Part shown: piece by piece, positions 45,331 through 57,884 of the stretch
Position numbering within the stretch: the first letter of the stretch is position 1
Layout of the letters: each line of letters starts with the position of its first letter
From: Brachynemurus nebulosus
Lineage: Eukaryota; Arthropoda; Insecta; Neuroptera; Myrmeleontidae
Assembly (NCBI GenBank): GCA_035578155.1
Contig: JAPWDM010000017.1
Location: 5,468,482-5,532,481 of the forward strand
Length of the DNA stretch: 64,000 nucleotides
Direction of reading: 5' to 3'
Program-made: the position numbers and the translations under genes
The notes under the pieces: generated by a model
Seen by the model: only the letters and a program-made list of their open reading frames with translations
What the model was told of the DNA's origin: nothing
Databases searched by the model: none

Positions 45331-48093
45331 TTTTTTGGTGCGAAGCGAAAATGCTCGGCCCTAGTATAAAAAATTAATTGATACGTAGTATACAAAACCT
45401 TAACATAACGGTCTATTTAACGATTTTATGTATTTTAAATTCGATACTATACTAAGAATAACTACATACATATATCGAAAATATTATTTATCAAATTCTT
45501 TGTCCTTTTATAGTAAAAGTTGACAATATTTCTCATTAATGACTTTTTTTTACAAAGATTGACAATTTTTTATCACTGAAAGTGGAATTTTTCTAAAATA
45601 TTGACTTATTAGACATCCTCAATGTTTTATTTTTAAGATTATTTTCTGCTGGTTTGTCGTAATTTACAAATTTTTATCCAGCTAAATTGAATTTTTCATT
45701 CCCTAAAATTTTAACGAATTATTTTATAAAAATATTACCACATATAATATGTACATATAAGCGTATTTCCTGTATGTGTATTTGTTTGTTCAAAATATTT
45801 TAATGTTTCACACAGCCTTGATAGAGAACGGACAACGCGTGTATGTACCTGTGTTACATCTACTTCAGTTAAAAACAAAAATATTATATACATATTATAT
45901 ATTTCGTATTAAAACTGCAGTATGTACCTTTGTATACGGCTTAATTACATTTTTCACTTTTAACTGTAATAACTTATAATTACTCTAGCCTTTTGTAAAT
46001 TACCTTTATAATGTTATTGGCGTTAGTTTTCATTTATAACGATAATGGCTCATTATTACTTTAGCCTTTTGGAATCGTTTCAAATTATTTTTGAAAAAAA
46101 AAAGGATGACTAACATGTTGGTTCTAGTATACCAACGATCTTTTCTGAATTTTGAACGTTTGTTTCGTTGTGAGTTCGGTACTGCCTCTTTAGATGGCGG
46201 CACTATGGAGCTTTGACCGAACTCGTGGTATTAAAATTTGAAACTTTTATGGATTTATGATTATCTGGATTCTGGGTGGAACACACTTTAATCCTTTTTG
46301 TTCGAACCATGTCGACGGACCCGTCAGGCTGGCGACGTGTGTGCCACCTGATTTTAAAAACTTTGAAAATTTTGGGGGGTTTATAATATATAGTAGTTTC
46401 AGTTTTCAACCTTTGCGGATCTGTCGTTATTTTAGCCGCCCGGCAAGATCCAACCGGCTAAATTTCATTGGGATAATTTTTTGGGGTTTTTAACGGTTCA
46501 TGTAACCAACGTGCGTCGTGAAAGCTAAAAAGCATCACTTCGTACAAAATTTTTGTATTATCCCTTTTTGTAGAGTCATTTTTTCTATCTTAGTGAATAA
46601 GTTTTTTTTTATTTTATCATTTTGACTATTTTTGTTTTGTCCTGAAAAACTTGTAGGTAATGGGACATCAGTTACCCTATTGAATTAATATTTCCGTTAA
46701 TTAACGAGCCTTTTAACTTATTTTTTTTTTATTATTTCTTTCGTTTCGAATTAAAAGAACGTAAACTTTGGAACATGCTGTATTTTCCTTTCTTGTTTGA
46801 GTTTTTTCTTTCATATATATTGAATAATTTTTATTTTTCGTACCTTTAAAATTTTATCATACCAATTTCTTTCTATTGTATTCGTGAATTTTTTAATTCC
46901 TGGAAAAAGAGGTATTGTTTCACATACTTATTAAAGAAATATTTTTAATTTCTTTCCAATGTATCAACTAATTTTCTAAATCATATTTAAAATGGAAGGA
47001 AAGTGGTACAAATTTCGTTGTATATATCAATAATTTTGAATTTTTTCTAAGACATATTTTTTCTTTACCATTCTGCAAATATTTTTTTTATTATTTTAAA
47101 CGCATTATGTATTTTTAAAACTTGACATTTTTACGATCATAAAAATAAAGTTAAACAGAAAAATAATTTAATTGGCCTGAGAAAGCTTATTTCATTCTGG
47201 TTTGTTGGTTTTAAAAAAAAAAAATATTTTTAAATGTCAGATTCTCAGGACTTACAAGTTTCATATAGTTATCTGACACGTGTATGGCAAACATTGAATA
47301 TATCACGTTGTTTGACAGTGTATTTTTTAACCATTGGTATATAGCTAATGTTATAATATATTTTCTCATATAGATCTTGTGTATTATATACCTATGTTTT
47401 GTATTTTAAGTAAAACTTTGTAATATTTGTTATTTGTTTTAGAATCAAACTATTGTAAACTACCCATTTTTTCTCAGAAATTCTTTTTAAATAACTAAAT
47501 ATTTTCATCGTTGTAATATTATGAAATTTGTTTGATTTTATATGAAAATATAAAAATATTAAATGTTTGATTCTGAATGAATAATGTTTTTGCGCTATAT
47601 ATCTTTACTATTCTTTTTCAAATTTTTTTTTTTATCATCGATTTGATGCAAATTCTTTTTTAAATTGTAGTTGTTTTTTCACAACTAACACTAATATATT
47701 TATGAATTTAGTATGCAATTATTTTTTCTTGAAAAAAAAAAAAATTTTTTTTTTGTTTGTTTTGTTTGACATTAAGAAGGATTTAAAATAACACAATAAT
47801 TTTCATTCTGATTTATTTTTAAGAGAAAATTTTGCTTTACAATATATTATAATTAAACTTGGCGATTGATGGATTATAAAAGAAAATTTTTTTTTCTTTT
47901 TCGTCTGAGTTTAAACAACAAAGTAATTTCATTTAACTATAGGTCTTATGTAAATTTTGTAATTTTTGTAATCACGTTTTCGCTGGTCGTTATAACATTT
48001 TCCACTTTTGTGTAGGATTTTTTCTAGGTTGATTTTGTCCAGTTCGCATGTATAATTGCTACGCAATTCTAAATGCGAACTGAGGCGGGGGTA
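45331..48093 (+). other. T-rich non-coding interior of the LTR element
   Basis: No frame with retrotransposon motifs. Long T/TTA-rich tracts are present throughout. A polypurine tract closes it at 48083-48093. Confidence 0.5.
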
Positions 48094-48862
48094 TGTAATG
48101 GTGGTAGGTGTCAGCCGAGAACTTTAGGCAATCAAATTTACACTAATGTAGTGTTAATTGCCTCTGTGAGATTGATTAATTTTTGGGAACTTATCATGAG
48201 CTCAAACCTCAGGTAACGTGGTTGATGTCGCCAACTAGCGGCTGTAACGTGAACTATGTGAGGCCGCCATCATGATTCCGATATTGATTTCTTACAGCAG
48301 AGGTTGATTTTGTGATTACCCGAACTTAGTGTTTTTTGAGAGAGATAGCGACCGACGAACAACGGTGAACAAGTGCTATGATGTTGCTTCGCGCATCAAG
48401 CACTCACTCACAATGTGACCTTAGATAGGTGCAAACGTAATTTTGTTGTGAGTCATAATAAAGATCAAAAACAATATTTGAATTAAATTTGTAAAATATT
48501 TTTATAATTATTTAAAAAATATAAAATACTAAAAATATAAAATAAATATAAAATATTAAAATAAAACTTTTTTATTATTTCAAATACCATTTTTTTTAAA
48601 CATCTATCGAATAATACAATTTTATTTTATAATCAACAAATTGTTTCAACGCTAAACACACAACGGAGAGTAATTCTTCGACAGAACCCAATACCTTTGG
48701 AAATTTCTAATATTATGGCATCCAATTTAGCGCTATTTCTGCGTGGGACAACAAGTAACAGTGTTGGGCGCGAATTTTAAGTAATTTTAAATATAAGCAA
48801 AAACCGTCCCAACTGTTACAAATACCACCCCAACTGTTATAAAAACCACCCCAACTGTTACA
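48094..48862 (+). repeat. 3' LTR of gag-only element
   Basis: 769 bp. It is longer than the 5' LTR because a CCCCAACTGTTAxA-type unit is present three times near its end rather than once. Confidence 0.92.
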
Positions 48863-49146
48863 GCGGATAAGCATGGGTAGGAATGCCCTCGTACGAATTG
48901 TGTTGGCTTTTTCCCTGTTTACTGCTATCGGCACAAAATTGAAATTTACTGAGATTCAGCCCTTAAAAACTTAAAACCTTTTTTTAAAGCCCCGATCAAC
49001 CGGACACTCATCATCAGTTTTGAAACCATCAAAATTACAAATCGCTTGTGGACTTTCAATCATATTTCGCTTGTAGACACTCAATACCGAAGATGAAAGG
49101 AAAAATTCGACTTCCGTGATGGGGCTCCGCTACTCACGGCGTTTTT
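48863..49146. repeat. Remainder of interrupted ~540-bp unit
   Basis: Continues the unit broken at 42148: GCGGATAAGCATGGGTAGG to CTCCGCTACTCACGGCG. It is near-identical to 41587-41866. Confidence 0.87.
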
Positions 49147-49762
49147 TTTTGTTTATGTCCAAACTGTCAAAATATGTCTTTCGGATTGGTTTTAAAAAAG
49201 CCGCTACTATTAGTTGAATTAATAAAATTAAGTTACTATCTGTAACATACGTTATATGAAAGTATAACGAGCAGACGCTTTATTGAAGTCGCATGGCAAA
49301 ACTCTCGTTGAATTTCCTATATAAACTTAAACTAAAACACTATTAAGTGAGGGTAGCAGAACTTCGTAAAAGAGTATTATTCAGCGTTTAGAAAAGTGCT
49401 AGGCCTTCAATTCCTTCTTTTAGAACGTTTTAGCAAAAACTATCGTATAGCAAAATTTACAAAAATTTATTACGTATACTCGACCTGTTCCTATTTAAAT
49501 TTATAGAGAAATAGAAAATTCTGAAACTTGAGCTAAATACTAATGTACTTCATAATATCCAAATACTTTAGATGGAACAATATACGAATTCGGAGTTTGT
49601 ATTTTGCCTATTTTTTCCATTTTTTATACATTAAGTAGGAGAAATGTACTTAGTCTATTTTGCGAAATTTGACTTTAGAGCTTTTAGAATAATTAATAGA
49701 AATAGACGTGTATATTTTGATTTCTATAATTGAGTGAATGTTTCGACATGAAGAACCAAAAA
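49147..49762. other. AT-rich DNA, nothing recognised
   Basis: No ORF, TIR or repeat identified between the satellite-derived unit and the heat-shock-element-bearing transposon. Confidence 0.4.
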
Positions 49763-49764
49763 TA

Positions 49765-51272
49765 CAGTAGCCGTCCAAGATAGTCACACAAATGTTCCTC
49801 TAGTGACTATCTTGGAAGTCATAGACGTCCGTCAGGTGGGGTAAACCCATACACCAGGAGTCCAATGGTACGTAGTGGTAGGTGCAAATTTAAGGGGAAG
49901 TACGTTAAATTGGAAGATCAGGAGCTTCGGCTAAATTTTATGCGGGGGGGTAGATAAATATTATTTATCTGAATTTATTTAAAACAAAAATATTCTAAGA
50001 AACAATTTACACTTAAAATTCAGTTCTGTAGATAAATGGAATTGAATGTTATATTAATGAATATAAGTGCGACTTTTAGAAAACTAGCAAAGATGTCGAA
50101 AAACCAACTTCACTATCGGATTCATCAGCGTAAAAGACGCCAAATAGCCGAAGCTGACAAAAATTCTAGAATATTCTACTCGTCAACTAGCAGAGATATC
50201 AAAAAACAGACTTCACTTTTGATTTAGTTACTAAAAATTAGATTAAGCAGCGCAATTTGATAAAAATTCTAGAATGTTCTATTCGTCAACTAACAAAGAT
50301 ATCGAAAACCCGGTTGTACCATTTAATTGGTCATAAAAAAGATGAAATATCACATTTTGATAAATGTTTTAGAATATTCTATTTTGGCTGACGAACAGAT
50401 CATTCTAGAATGTTGGCCAAAATCGAACATTTAGTTTATATTAGTTTAATTTTGGTTGGACAGTCAAATGGTGCAATCAATTTTTCAATATCTTTGCTAC
50501 TTGACAATTAGAATATTCTAGAACATTTACCAAAATGTGCTATTTGGTCTCTTTTTAGGTGACCAATTCAATGGCGACGTCTGTGTTTGGATGTCTTTGC
50601 TAATTTACGAATAGAATATTCCAGAACATTTATCAAGATAAGCTGTTTGGCCTCTTTTTCAATGACCAATTAAATGCTGTAATTGATTTTTCGATATCTT
50701 TGCTAGTTAACAAATAGAACATTCTAGAATTTTTATCAAACTGTGCTGCTTAATCTCATTTTTAGTGACCAATTCAATAGTGAAGTTTGTTTTTTGATAT
50801 CTCTGCTAGTTGACGATTAGAATATTCTAGAATTTTACGTTACTCATTTTGCATTTGCATTTTGCATATTATGTATGTAGAATATGTGCATATATGTATG
50901 CAATAAAATTTAAAAATTTTTAGTCTACGAGACCCTTGTAGTGTGTAGACGTAGTGTGTGCTAGAGCCCACTATAAAAAATTGGTCATCATGTTTGTACG
51001 GACCAATATCTTCACTCTAGAAGTCTACATAGACTAATATATGTACATATGTATCACACACGACACACATCACACATATTACACGGTAGCTACCTCACAA
51101 GGTACGACACGGCAGGTACACGGGGTATGTAATGTGCTGAGTAAGCAAATATTACATGTGACGCATATGTGCGTATAGACAAGAGCAAACATAGTATGTG
51201 GATGACGTATGTGTATGTCTATTTCACTTGAAATGTGACTATCTCGGAAGTGACTATCTTGGACGGCTACTG
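49765..51272. mobile_element. Tc1-like non-autonomous element carrying a heat-shock-element array
   Basis: The ends are CAGTAGCCGTCCAAGATAGT and its inverse, flanked by TA (49763-49764, 51273-51274). A second GTGACTATCT(T/C)GGA copy is repeated just inside each end. The interior (50160-50835) consists of ~103-bp tandem units arranged as two opposing arrays around about 50390-50420, each unit with a TTCTAGAATATTC-type word. No transposase is present. The right interior is rich in TATGTA/CACACA words. Confidence 0.85.
50164..50832. promoter_or_regulatory. Eight heat-shock-element-like motifs, 103-bp spacing
   Basis: Alternating GAA/TTC triplets with 2-bp gaps (three-unit HSEs) start at 50164, 50267, 50367 (one mismatch), 50403 (one mismatch), 50511, 50614, 50717 and 50820. 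Six are perfect. Steps are 103, 100, 36, 108, 103, 103 and 103 bp. The left group reads TTC-GAA-TTC and the right group GAA-TTC-GAA, consistent with inverted arrays. HSF binding is inferred from the consensus. Confidence 0.72.
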
Positions 51273-51274
51273 TA

Positions 51275-52077
51275 AACAAATAGAAAAAACCTCTCAAAAA
51301 AATGTTTTTTTTTTTGTATTTTTTTTTTTTTTTAATTGACCAGTGTAATTTCTTATCTGGAATATTTTTCTAAGACTTTGTGCCATTTACGTTTCTGAAT
51401 CATTCTGTATTAATATTAAACCAAACAAACTAATGCTTAAACAATCACTGACAATTATTTTATATACCAAATTTTTCAACAGAGTGTTAAATCATTTAGT
51501 TTAAACAGTGAAGCAAGTGAAGAAAAACGTCAAGTATTTTTGTTAATAAGATTTTTATAATTTACGAATGTTATTAATTGAAATAAATAATCATACCGAA
51601 GTTCCGCTGTTAGCAAACACATACCAATAAAAAAAGGGGATATAGGATAATACAGGAAATTTATAATTTTCTGCTTTATAAGTTTATTTTGTCTGTTTCC
51701 AGGGTTGTCAGTTGCACTGTTTTAAGTGTGGAATTACAGCGTTTTTTTGTTTAAATTGCCGTTAATTTCCAGTTTTTATTTACATTTACTGTTTTTTATA
51801 TAAAGTTCTTGCAAATGGTAGAAATTAGCATTTGATTTTTTTAAAGACTACATTGATTTTACGTCATTCACATGTAGTACAATATAAAATAATCTAAATA
51901 TCTTTTTTAACAGGACACAATCTTCCATTTAACATTTCATTTACAATTATATTCTAAAGAGCATTCCCGTATAAGAGTACCTACATGAAAAGTACCTAAT
52001 CGTCATATATGACCGATTTTGATAAAAAATGACTAGACTAGAAATTGTAATAAAATATCAGGTCACTAAAGGTGAGC
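51275..52077. other. AT-rich DNA with poly-T tract
   Basis: A T tract near 51304-51334; no gene recognised. Confidence 0.4.
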
Positions 52078-52085
52078 AGTACAAT

Positions 52086-52423
52086 CAGAGGCGGCGCAAA
52101 GTGCGGGCGAAGTTGGCAACCGCCTATAGCCTTGCACCTTTGGGAGCCGAGGCCTGACATGTGTAAGAAAGTTGGCAGAACTTGATTAAAAGTGTTATCA
52201 AATTGTTGAGTTGTTTTTTTTTTTGTTTTTTTTTTTTTGCTCGCTACCTAATTTTCAGAGAGGCTGTTTTGAAAAATTATGAGAAGAGGGGCCTTGTAAA
52301 AGTGATCAAGGCTTTTTTTGCTCGTCGCCTAACTTTTAAGGGAGAAATTTCAAAGAGCAAATTAAAGGGAGCCGAGCAAAAATTATCTTTTCCACTCTCC
52401 ATTTTAATCTTGCCCCGCCTCTG
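52086..52423. mobile_element. Small hAT-type MITE, 338 bp
   Basis: Ends CAGAGGCGGCGCAA and TTGCCCCGCCTCTG form inverted repeats. They are flanked by 8-bp duplications AGTACAAT (52078-52085) and GGTACAAT (52424-52431), 7 of 8 identical. No coding capacity. CAG termini and 8-bp TSDs indicate hAT. Confidence 0.82.
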
Positions 52424-52431
52424 GGTACAAT

Positions 52432-53987
52432 GAATCGTAATTTTCGCATTCACTGTCACTATGATTACTATTAACTTTTGTTTGCATCCTAAGAGGAATT
52501 TTTTTACGTTTATTGCATATTTTTTGTTTTACAGAAATTATGCTAGGAGTTGAAGTACTGGCACTATACGTTTTTGCGTACATAATAAATCCACCTTGCT
52601 TCATTATTAATTAGGAACCATTTTTGAGTTGTTGCCTTGGAAAACTACATTTCACAGTCTCTACAATGATATGACATTTAAAATGTAGCCTTTTAAAGAA
52701 AGGAACTGGAATATTGGAATATTATGTAGGATTATTATTATTTTTTGTTGATGGTAAATGTACACATAATATTATAAAATAATTCAATGTACCGTTAATT
52801 AATGGAAGTAACTAACAATAAGAAAGATTTAAACTACTTACGCCTTCTCTTCTGACGGATATTTAATTTAAAACAATAGCTACCATCCTTACTATTAATT
52901 CATGATCATACTCGTATATTTTTTCGTATAGCCTGGAAATTTTATTTTTTAACTTGTTATAGGTACCTAAAATCGGGTAAAACACCACGAAGTTTTCAAA
53001 AAAATAAATATTTTAAAAGTGTTTCTTCAACTATAAGACCCTGTATTTCTAATTCTAAAATTTCAACGTCATATTTCTTAAATTAAAAATGAACGAAAAA
53101 TCTCAAAAGAAGTCTATATTTACAAATGTATGATATACTTCTATATACCCCAGCCGGGTAACAATCTCATTATGTCTGTGTGAAAAAACAAGGAAAGTCG
53201 AAAAAAATTTTCCTACCCGGTATTTTACCTCCAGTACCTGCAATCGGCCTGATTTTTTGTTTTATAACTAACTTAAAATTTACCTTTATTTATTTTATTT
53301 TTTTTTTTATTGTTATTTATAAAAGCTTTTACAATTGTCTACAACTCTTTTAAACTAAATATGCAGTTTTCTTGTAAGGAAGAGTTGGCAACTCTGGGTG
53401 CTCCTCTGTTTCTGTTACTGATTCACAAAGTCGTCATTGTACACCCTTCCATTTGTATATTGACTCTTTCTGACTTTAATTATACAAATGCTTAAATTAT
53501 TATCATATAAAAACAATTTTTCACATAAACTTTAAAATTTCAATCCGAGTATGTCTCTGAGCTGATTGAATATTTGGAACAGTGACTTGGTACCTAATTC
53601 AAGTCTGTATTTTAAAACTTGTTATATTATCTTAGTATCTTGTATATTTATGTTATTATCACAATTGCATTTAAAGGTATAAGCTAATACTTATTTGATG
53701 AGTACTATCGGTTAATCGTTTAATAATAGTTTTCAAATTACCTACCATTATGTGAGAAGTTTCACGATCGAAATACAGTGATTATACTTGATAAACTAAT
53801 AGTCAACGTGCACGTTATAAGTTATTATAACTTATTATTTTACATACATTATAAGTTTTTGATGGCATTACAGATAAAGTGAAGTATTATATTATAAAGT
53901 TGTCAAGTCAAACGATAAGTAAAATGGTAATCTTAAAGATTTAGTACCAAAATTTAATTATCCTTATGTGAGTGTTCACCAAAATAG
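52432..53987. other. AT-rich DNA, nothing recognised
   Basis: Short ORFs only, none with a recognisable motif. Two CCGGGTAA/TACCCGG-like words near 53155 and 53215 are in inverted orientation, but no element boundary could be fixed. Confidence 0.35.
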
Positions 53988-54330
53988 CAGGGCCGTAACT
54001 AAGTCTTCAGGGACCCCGGGGCAGAAAGTTCATTCGGGGCCCCTACGCCGCCCCTGGCAAAAACAAAAAATTCTGCAAAAACAAAAGGCGGCGACCTTTT
54101 TTTTTATTCGACAGTCGTTTGGCACCCTAATTTTACAGAAAAACTGCCCTTAAAATTCCGCCCCCCGCAGAAATAAAAAGCGGCGACCTTTTTTTTGCTT
54201 GTCAGTCGTTTGCTCGTTTGCTGCCCTAATAAAGAAATACCGCCCTTAAAATTTGCTAGGAAATTTACAAATTTGGAATTTCTTATTTTCTCTTGGGGGC
54301 CCCCTTTCGCTGAGGGTCCCGGGGCAATGC
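53988..54330. repeat. GC-rich repeat, probable truncated hAT-type remnant
   Basis: Starts CAGGGCCGTAACTAAG, a hAT-like terminus, and has GGGACCCCGGGGCA near the left and GGGTCCCGGGGCA near the right. Inside, a ~100-bp unit (AAAxGGCGGCGACCTTTTTTTT to CTGCCCTTAAAATT) is duplicated. No matching CCCTG right terminus or TSD was found. Confidence 0.4.
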
Positions 54331-56060
54331 AAATTTAGGCAATAATCTCTGAATTTATACATGTTATATAGGTAAATCCTTAAAATCACTGTTCCTCTGG
54401 CTGTACGAGCTAACATTGAAAATTAGACGTTAAAATACAATTAAGATTTACATGGTTAGTATAAAGCTATTAAATATAAGTAAATTATTACTTATTCAGT
54501 TAGTAAAATAACAAACTAGAATTTTCATTCAAAATTTAAATTTTGTAACAAATTGAAAATTACAGAATGACAATATCATTTTGGGGACGGCACTGTATTA
54601 TCAATGTATATTTGTACATCTGGTCAGTTTATTTTTATTGCACCATAATTATGTTCGCTCTCTGAACACGCGCCCTCTAAACCTGCGTTATACGGACACG
54701 ACACCCGTTGTATATTACTATTATCTATACTGTGGTACAGGTTGCATAAAAATTGAGGCCATACCCTGACATTTCTTTATTGCGCAGCTTAGAGCTTACC
54801 TGTAGTACCATTAAAAACGCTTCATTTTGTCTCTCACAAATATTTAATGATTTAAACAATTGTATGTTTTTCTATAATTTTATTCATGATAAAATCAGAG
54901 ACAAAAATTTTATTGAAAAGTTTTACTAAAATTACAGTTTCAATAAAAGATTTTTTTCAAACCATAAATATTATAATATTAAAACAGTACTACGTTAAAT
55001 AGTACTACGCATATTAGAAAAATATTTCAGATGAGAAGGTATTGTAATTATGACAACTTTGTCAATAATACATCTTACTGAGACTATTTTATAACAGGAA
55101 TATCCCTATACCTAGGTCCTTTAAAACTAGTTATTAATATAATCAGACCAGTTTTATTCAAGAAAAAGTGTTTCTTTTGAAATACATTGTACATATTTCC
55201 TCCTAATCTATCTTTCTATTTGTTTAATGGTCAGTTGGTCTATTTGCAAAAAATCTTAAACGATATCCGAATATAAGAATAATAACCGACGCTTTAGAAG
55301 CAAAATTACTTATCCTTAACTTTTCAATAAATGCTTATATGATATGCAATTACAAATTTTAAGGGAGCTGATCCAGTATAATCGAATAATCTTTATACAA
55401 CCTTTCGAATCGTAAGTTAGTGTTTATATAGCAGGTGACTTGACGCGTAAGCAACATTTTTTATTCTATTTTCTAGTTAAAATAATTATAAAAAATATAA
55501 ACAGGTCATAAAAGTTTACTTATACTTATACCTTCCTAGGAACGTAAGTAATCGTTTATTGTCAATAGTACATTGCTTACTGAAAAACTAACTTACTCAT
55601 ACTCGGTTCGTAAGTTTATTTTCATAGACATGGATACTTAAGAATCCTCGGCTTTCAGCCTCGCATTCGCAAATTACATCCGAAGCACTAAAACTACACT
55701 TACGGTCCTTAGTGAGTAATATACTCTTATTTCGCTAGATTTACGATATGTAATAATAATACCTCACTTGAAGCTCAACTAAGGTTCATTTATTGACCTT
55801 TACCGTTTAGTGAATTATTTAAAATTATAGTAAACAACTCAAAATCTTATTTAAACTTATTTTATCAAAATCTTATTTAAACTTCTGTAAATATTTATTT
55901 TATTCTATTTTTAATTTTAATTTTATTTATCTTATCTTAAAATTGACGTGTTAAAGGATATTTTTTAACAAATTTTATTTGTAAGTATTTTAAAACATTC
56001 TTCTTTTTGCTGTTTCTATAATAACCTACATTGTTAATTTAATTTAATTTTATTTTATTG
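54331..56060. other. AT-rich DNA, nothing recognised
   Basis: No gene-like ORF. Several GTAAGT/TACTTA-like words recur between 55400 and 55760 without a clear repeat period. Confidence 0.35.
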
Positions 56061-56065
56061 ATAAG

Positions 56066-56105
56066 GCCTGAGGAGGGGGATGTTTTTTAAAAAAAACCCG
56101 AAACG
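56066..56105 (+). ncRNA. Degenerate hammerhead-like / PLE-tail motif
   Basis: CCTGAGGAG, an A/T-rich hairpin flanked by GGG/CCC, then CGAAACGT. The order mimics CUGANGA-stem-GAAAC of hammerhead motifs in Penelope-like terminal repeats, with a core mismatch. No PLE coding sequence lies adjacent. Confidence 0.25.
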
Positions 56106-56203
56106 TACGTCGCACTGAATAAAAATAATTTTTCAAATTACAATTGGTGATTATTTTCCAAAAATCCTTTCCTTAATATACAACATCACCAAAAACCCTT
56201 TAT

Positions 56204-56950
56204 AAAATCAATACATTGAAATCAGTGTTTTAAAATTAACTTTCGCTTTTATTAAATTCATTTTTCAATACAATAGCAATGGTGTTTTTTTTTTTTAATT
56301 GTACTTACGTAGTTAATATTTTACTTTATACTTGTAACGGCTTAGATGTATTAATTTAATTATTTTGGTTAATTTTTTTTGTTTTATTGGCAGTAATCTT
56401 CCATTACAATCTTATTTTTTTTTTTTTTGTATTTATCTAAATTTAATTTCTCTTATCTCTTATCTTTGTGTGAAAGATTCCTGTCAATTACCTACTTAGT
56501 TTTCTTTTAAAAGCTAAAATTTCTTCTATGTTAGTCGGTGAATATTCGTTAATTATCTTGCCTTTTTTTTCTCTTGTATAACTTTTCTTACGTAATGTAC
56601 TTTAAATTTATCGACTGACCTACTAGGTTGTCTTTGCTTATTTTTAGTTTTTTTATTTTGTTAAAACAATGCTTTATCTCGCTTTCTTGTAAATTTTATG
56701 CTTTATATTTTCCTTATGTAAAACTTTTGCTTATGTAACTTCGTCTGAAAATTCTTCTTCTTCTACAATAAACCGATCCTTGAAATAAATTTTTACAATT
56801 GTTCTATGTTTAGCAGAGGCATAACATCTTGAATAATAGAAAATCATTTTTTTATATTCAAAAAATTCAAATTGTAAAAATTCTAAAAATATTTGTTAAA
56901 TAAATTTTGTTAACTGGATTTTTATATCTTTTAATTTGCAATTTTCCTAA
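56204..56950. repeat. ~0.74-kb direct repeat, copy 1
   Basis: Begins AAATCAATACATTGAA and ends near GCAATTTTCCTAA. It matches 57885-58594 in the same orientation at high but imperfect similarity (for example GTTAATATTTTACTTTATAC and GTGTGAAAGATTCCTGTC). Confidence 0.82.
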
Positions 56951-56987
56951 AATTTTATTTTCAGGTATCTTAAAATTTTAATTACCT

Positions 56988-57058
<71 letters not shown>

Positions 57059-57884
57059 TATATTGTTACATTCTTGAGCGAAATTTTTAAAGAAAGGTTT
57101 ATTTTTTAAAATCTTATTTAAAAAAAAAATATTTTTTTTGTTATTTACATAATGTAAATGAAAATTGTACATTGTGTAAGATGGAACACACTGTATACGT
57201 TATAATTCGAGTTTATTGACTCTTAAATATATTTTTTTGGGTTGGTATTTATGTTTTGACAGCTGATTTTACGCGGTAAATCTTTGCTATTTAACCCAGT
57301 GCGGCTCGAAATTTCATTCTTTTTGAAATTTCATCTTCATCCGATTTAGTTCGTTCTGGTGCAGGTATAATAATTTTCTTTATTTCATTATTGTTGTAAT
57401 GCCTCGAGGGTTCTGCAATTTTTGTTAAATTGAACAATTTTCATTGCATAACCTTCGAAGGCTTTGTCATTAATCATTCAACTGCATATTTAAAATTATT
57501 AATTTTTCATACAAGTTTCTGTGCTATTTCTGTTTTATTTCTAATTCTCTACTTTGATTGTAAATTCCTATTTAACATGAGTGTATTGGACGTTAATTTG
57601 TACAATCGAGTTAGATGGATTTTGGTTGGAATTCACTCTATCTGTGACTGTGCTGCAATTCGTATCATCTGCAATTTGGCCCTGGATCGTTCTGGACTAT
57701 TATTTGGAATTGTATCGCTCTGAAATTCATGGATGTTTGCTGTTGTGCACGTTTGCTTTGTTATGCACTGAATGTTTTCCAGCAATAATTGAGTTAAGTA
57801 ATTTTAACCTCATCTTCGCCACGTGTAGTTTTAATGTTAAAAACTCATTAGTGCTTGCCGAATTTCCTGTTTTTTGGTACAAAT
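56951..57884. other. Sequence between direct repeats
   Basis: Contains an (AT)n tract (56992-57055) and two overlapping ORFs (97 aa at 57430-57723; 104 aa at 57581-57895) rich in hydrophobic residues but without a recognisable family. If the flanking repeats were terminal repeats this would be the element interior, but no retroelement motif is seen. Confidence 0.4.
56992..57055. repeat. (AT)n microsatellite
   Basis: A 64-bp AT tract. Confidence 0.97.

Larger units (their letters stand above)
42149..48862 (+). mobile_element. Non-autonomous LTR retrotransposon (LARD-like), gag-only
   Basis: A 6714-bp element has direct LTRs starting TGTAATGG and ending CTGTTACA, flanked by the 4-bp duplication GCGG (42145-42148, 48863-48866). 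The empty site is visible in the neighbouring tandem unit (41586-41589). A purine-rich tract, GAGGCGGGGGTA, abuts the 3' LTR. The 5.2-kb interior has only gag-like frames in its first 1.6 kb; no protease, RT, RNase H or integrase is seen. It must have used proteins from another element. The superfamily is not established. Confidence 0.88.

Noticed and set aside
44510..48093. Search for RT, protease or integrase motifs in the LTR element
   Set aside because: No DxG, YxDD or HHCC/DDE pattern was seen in any frame, so no pol was called.
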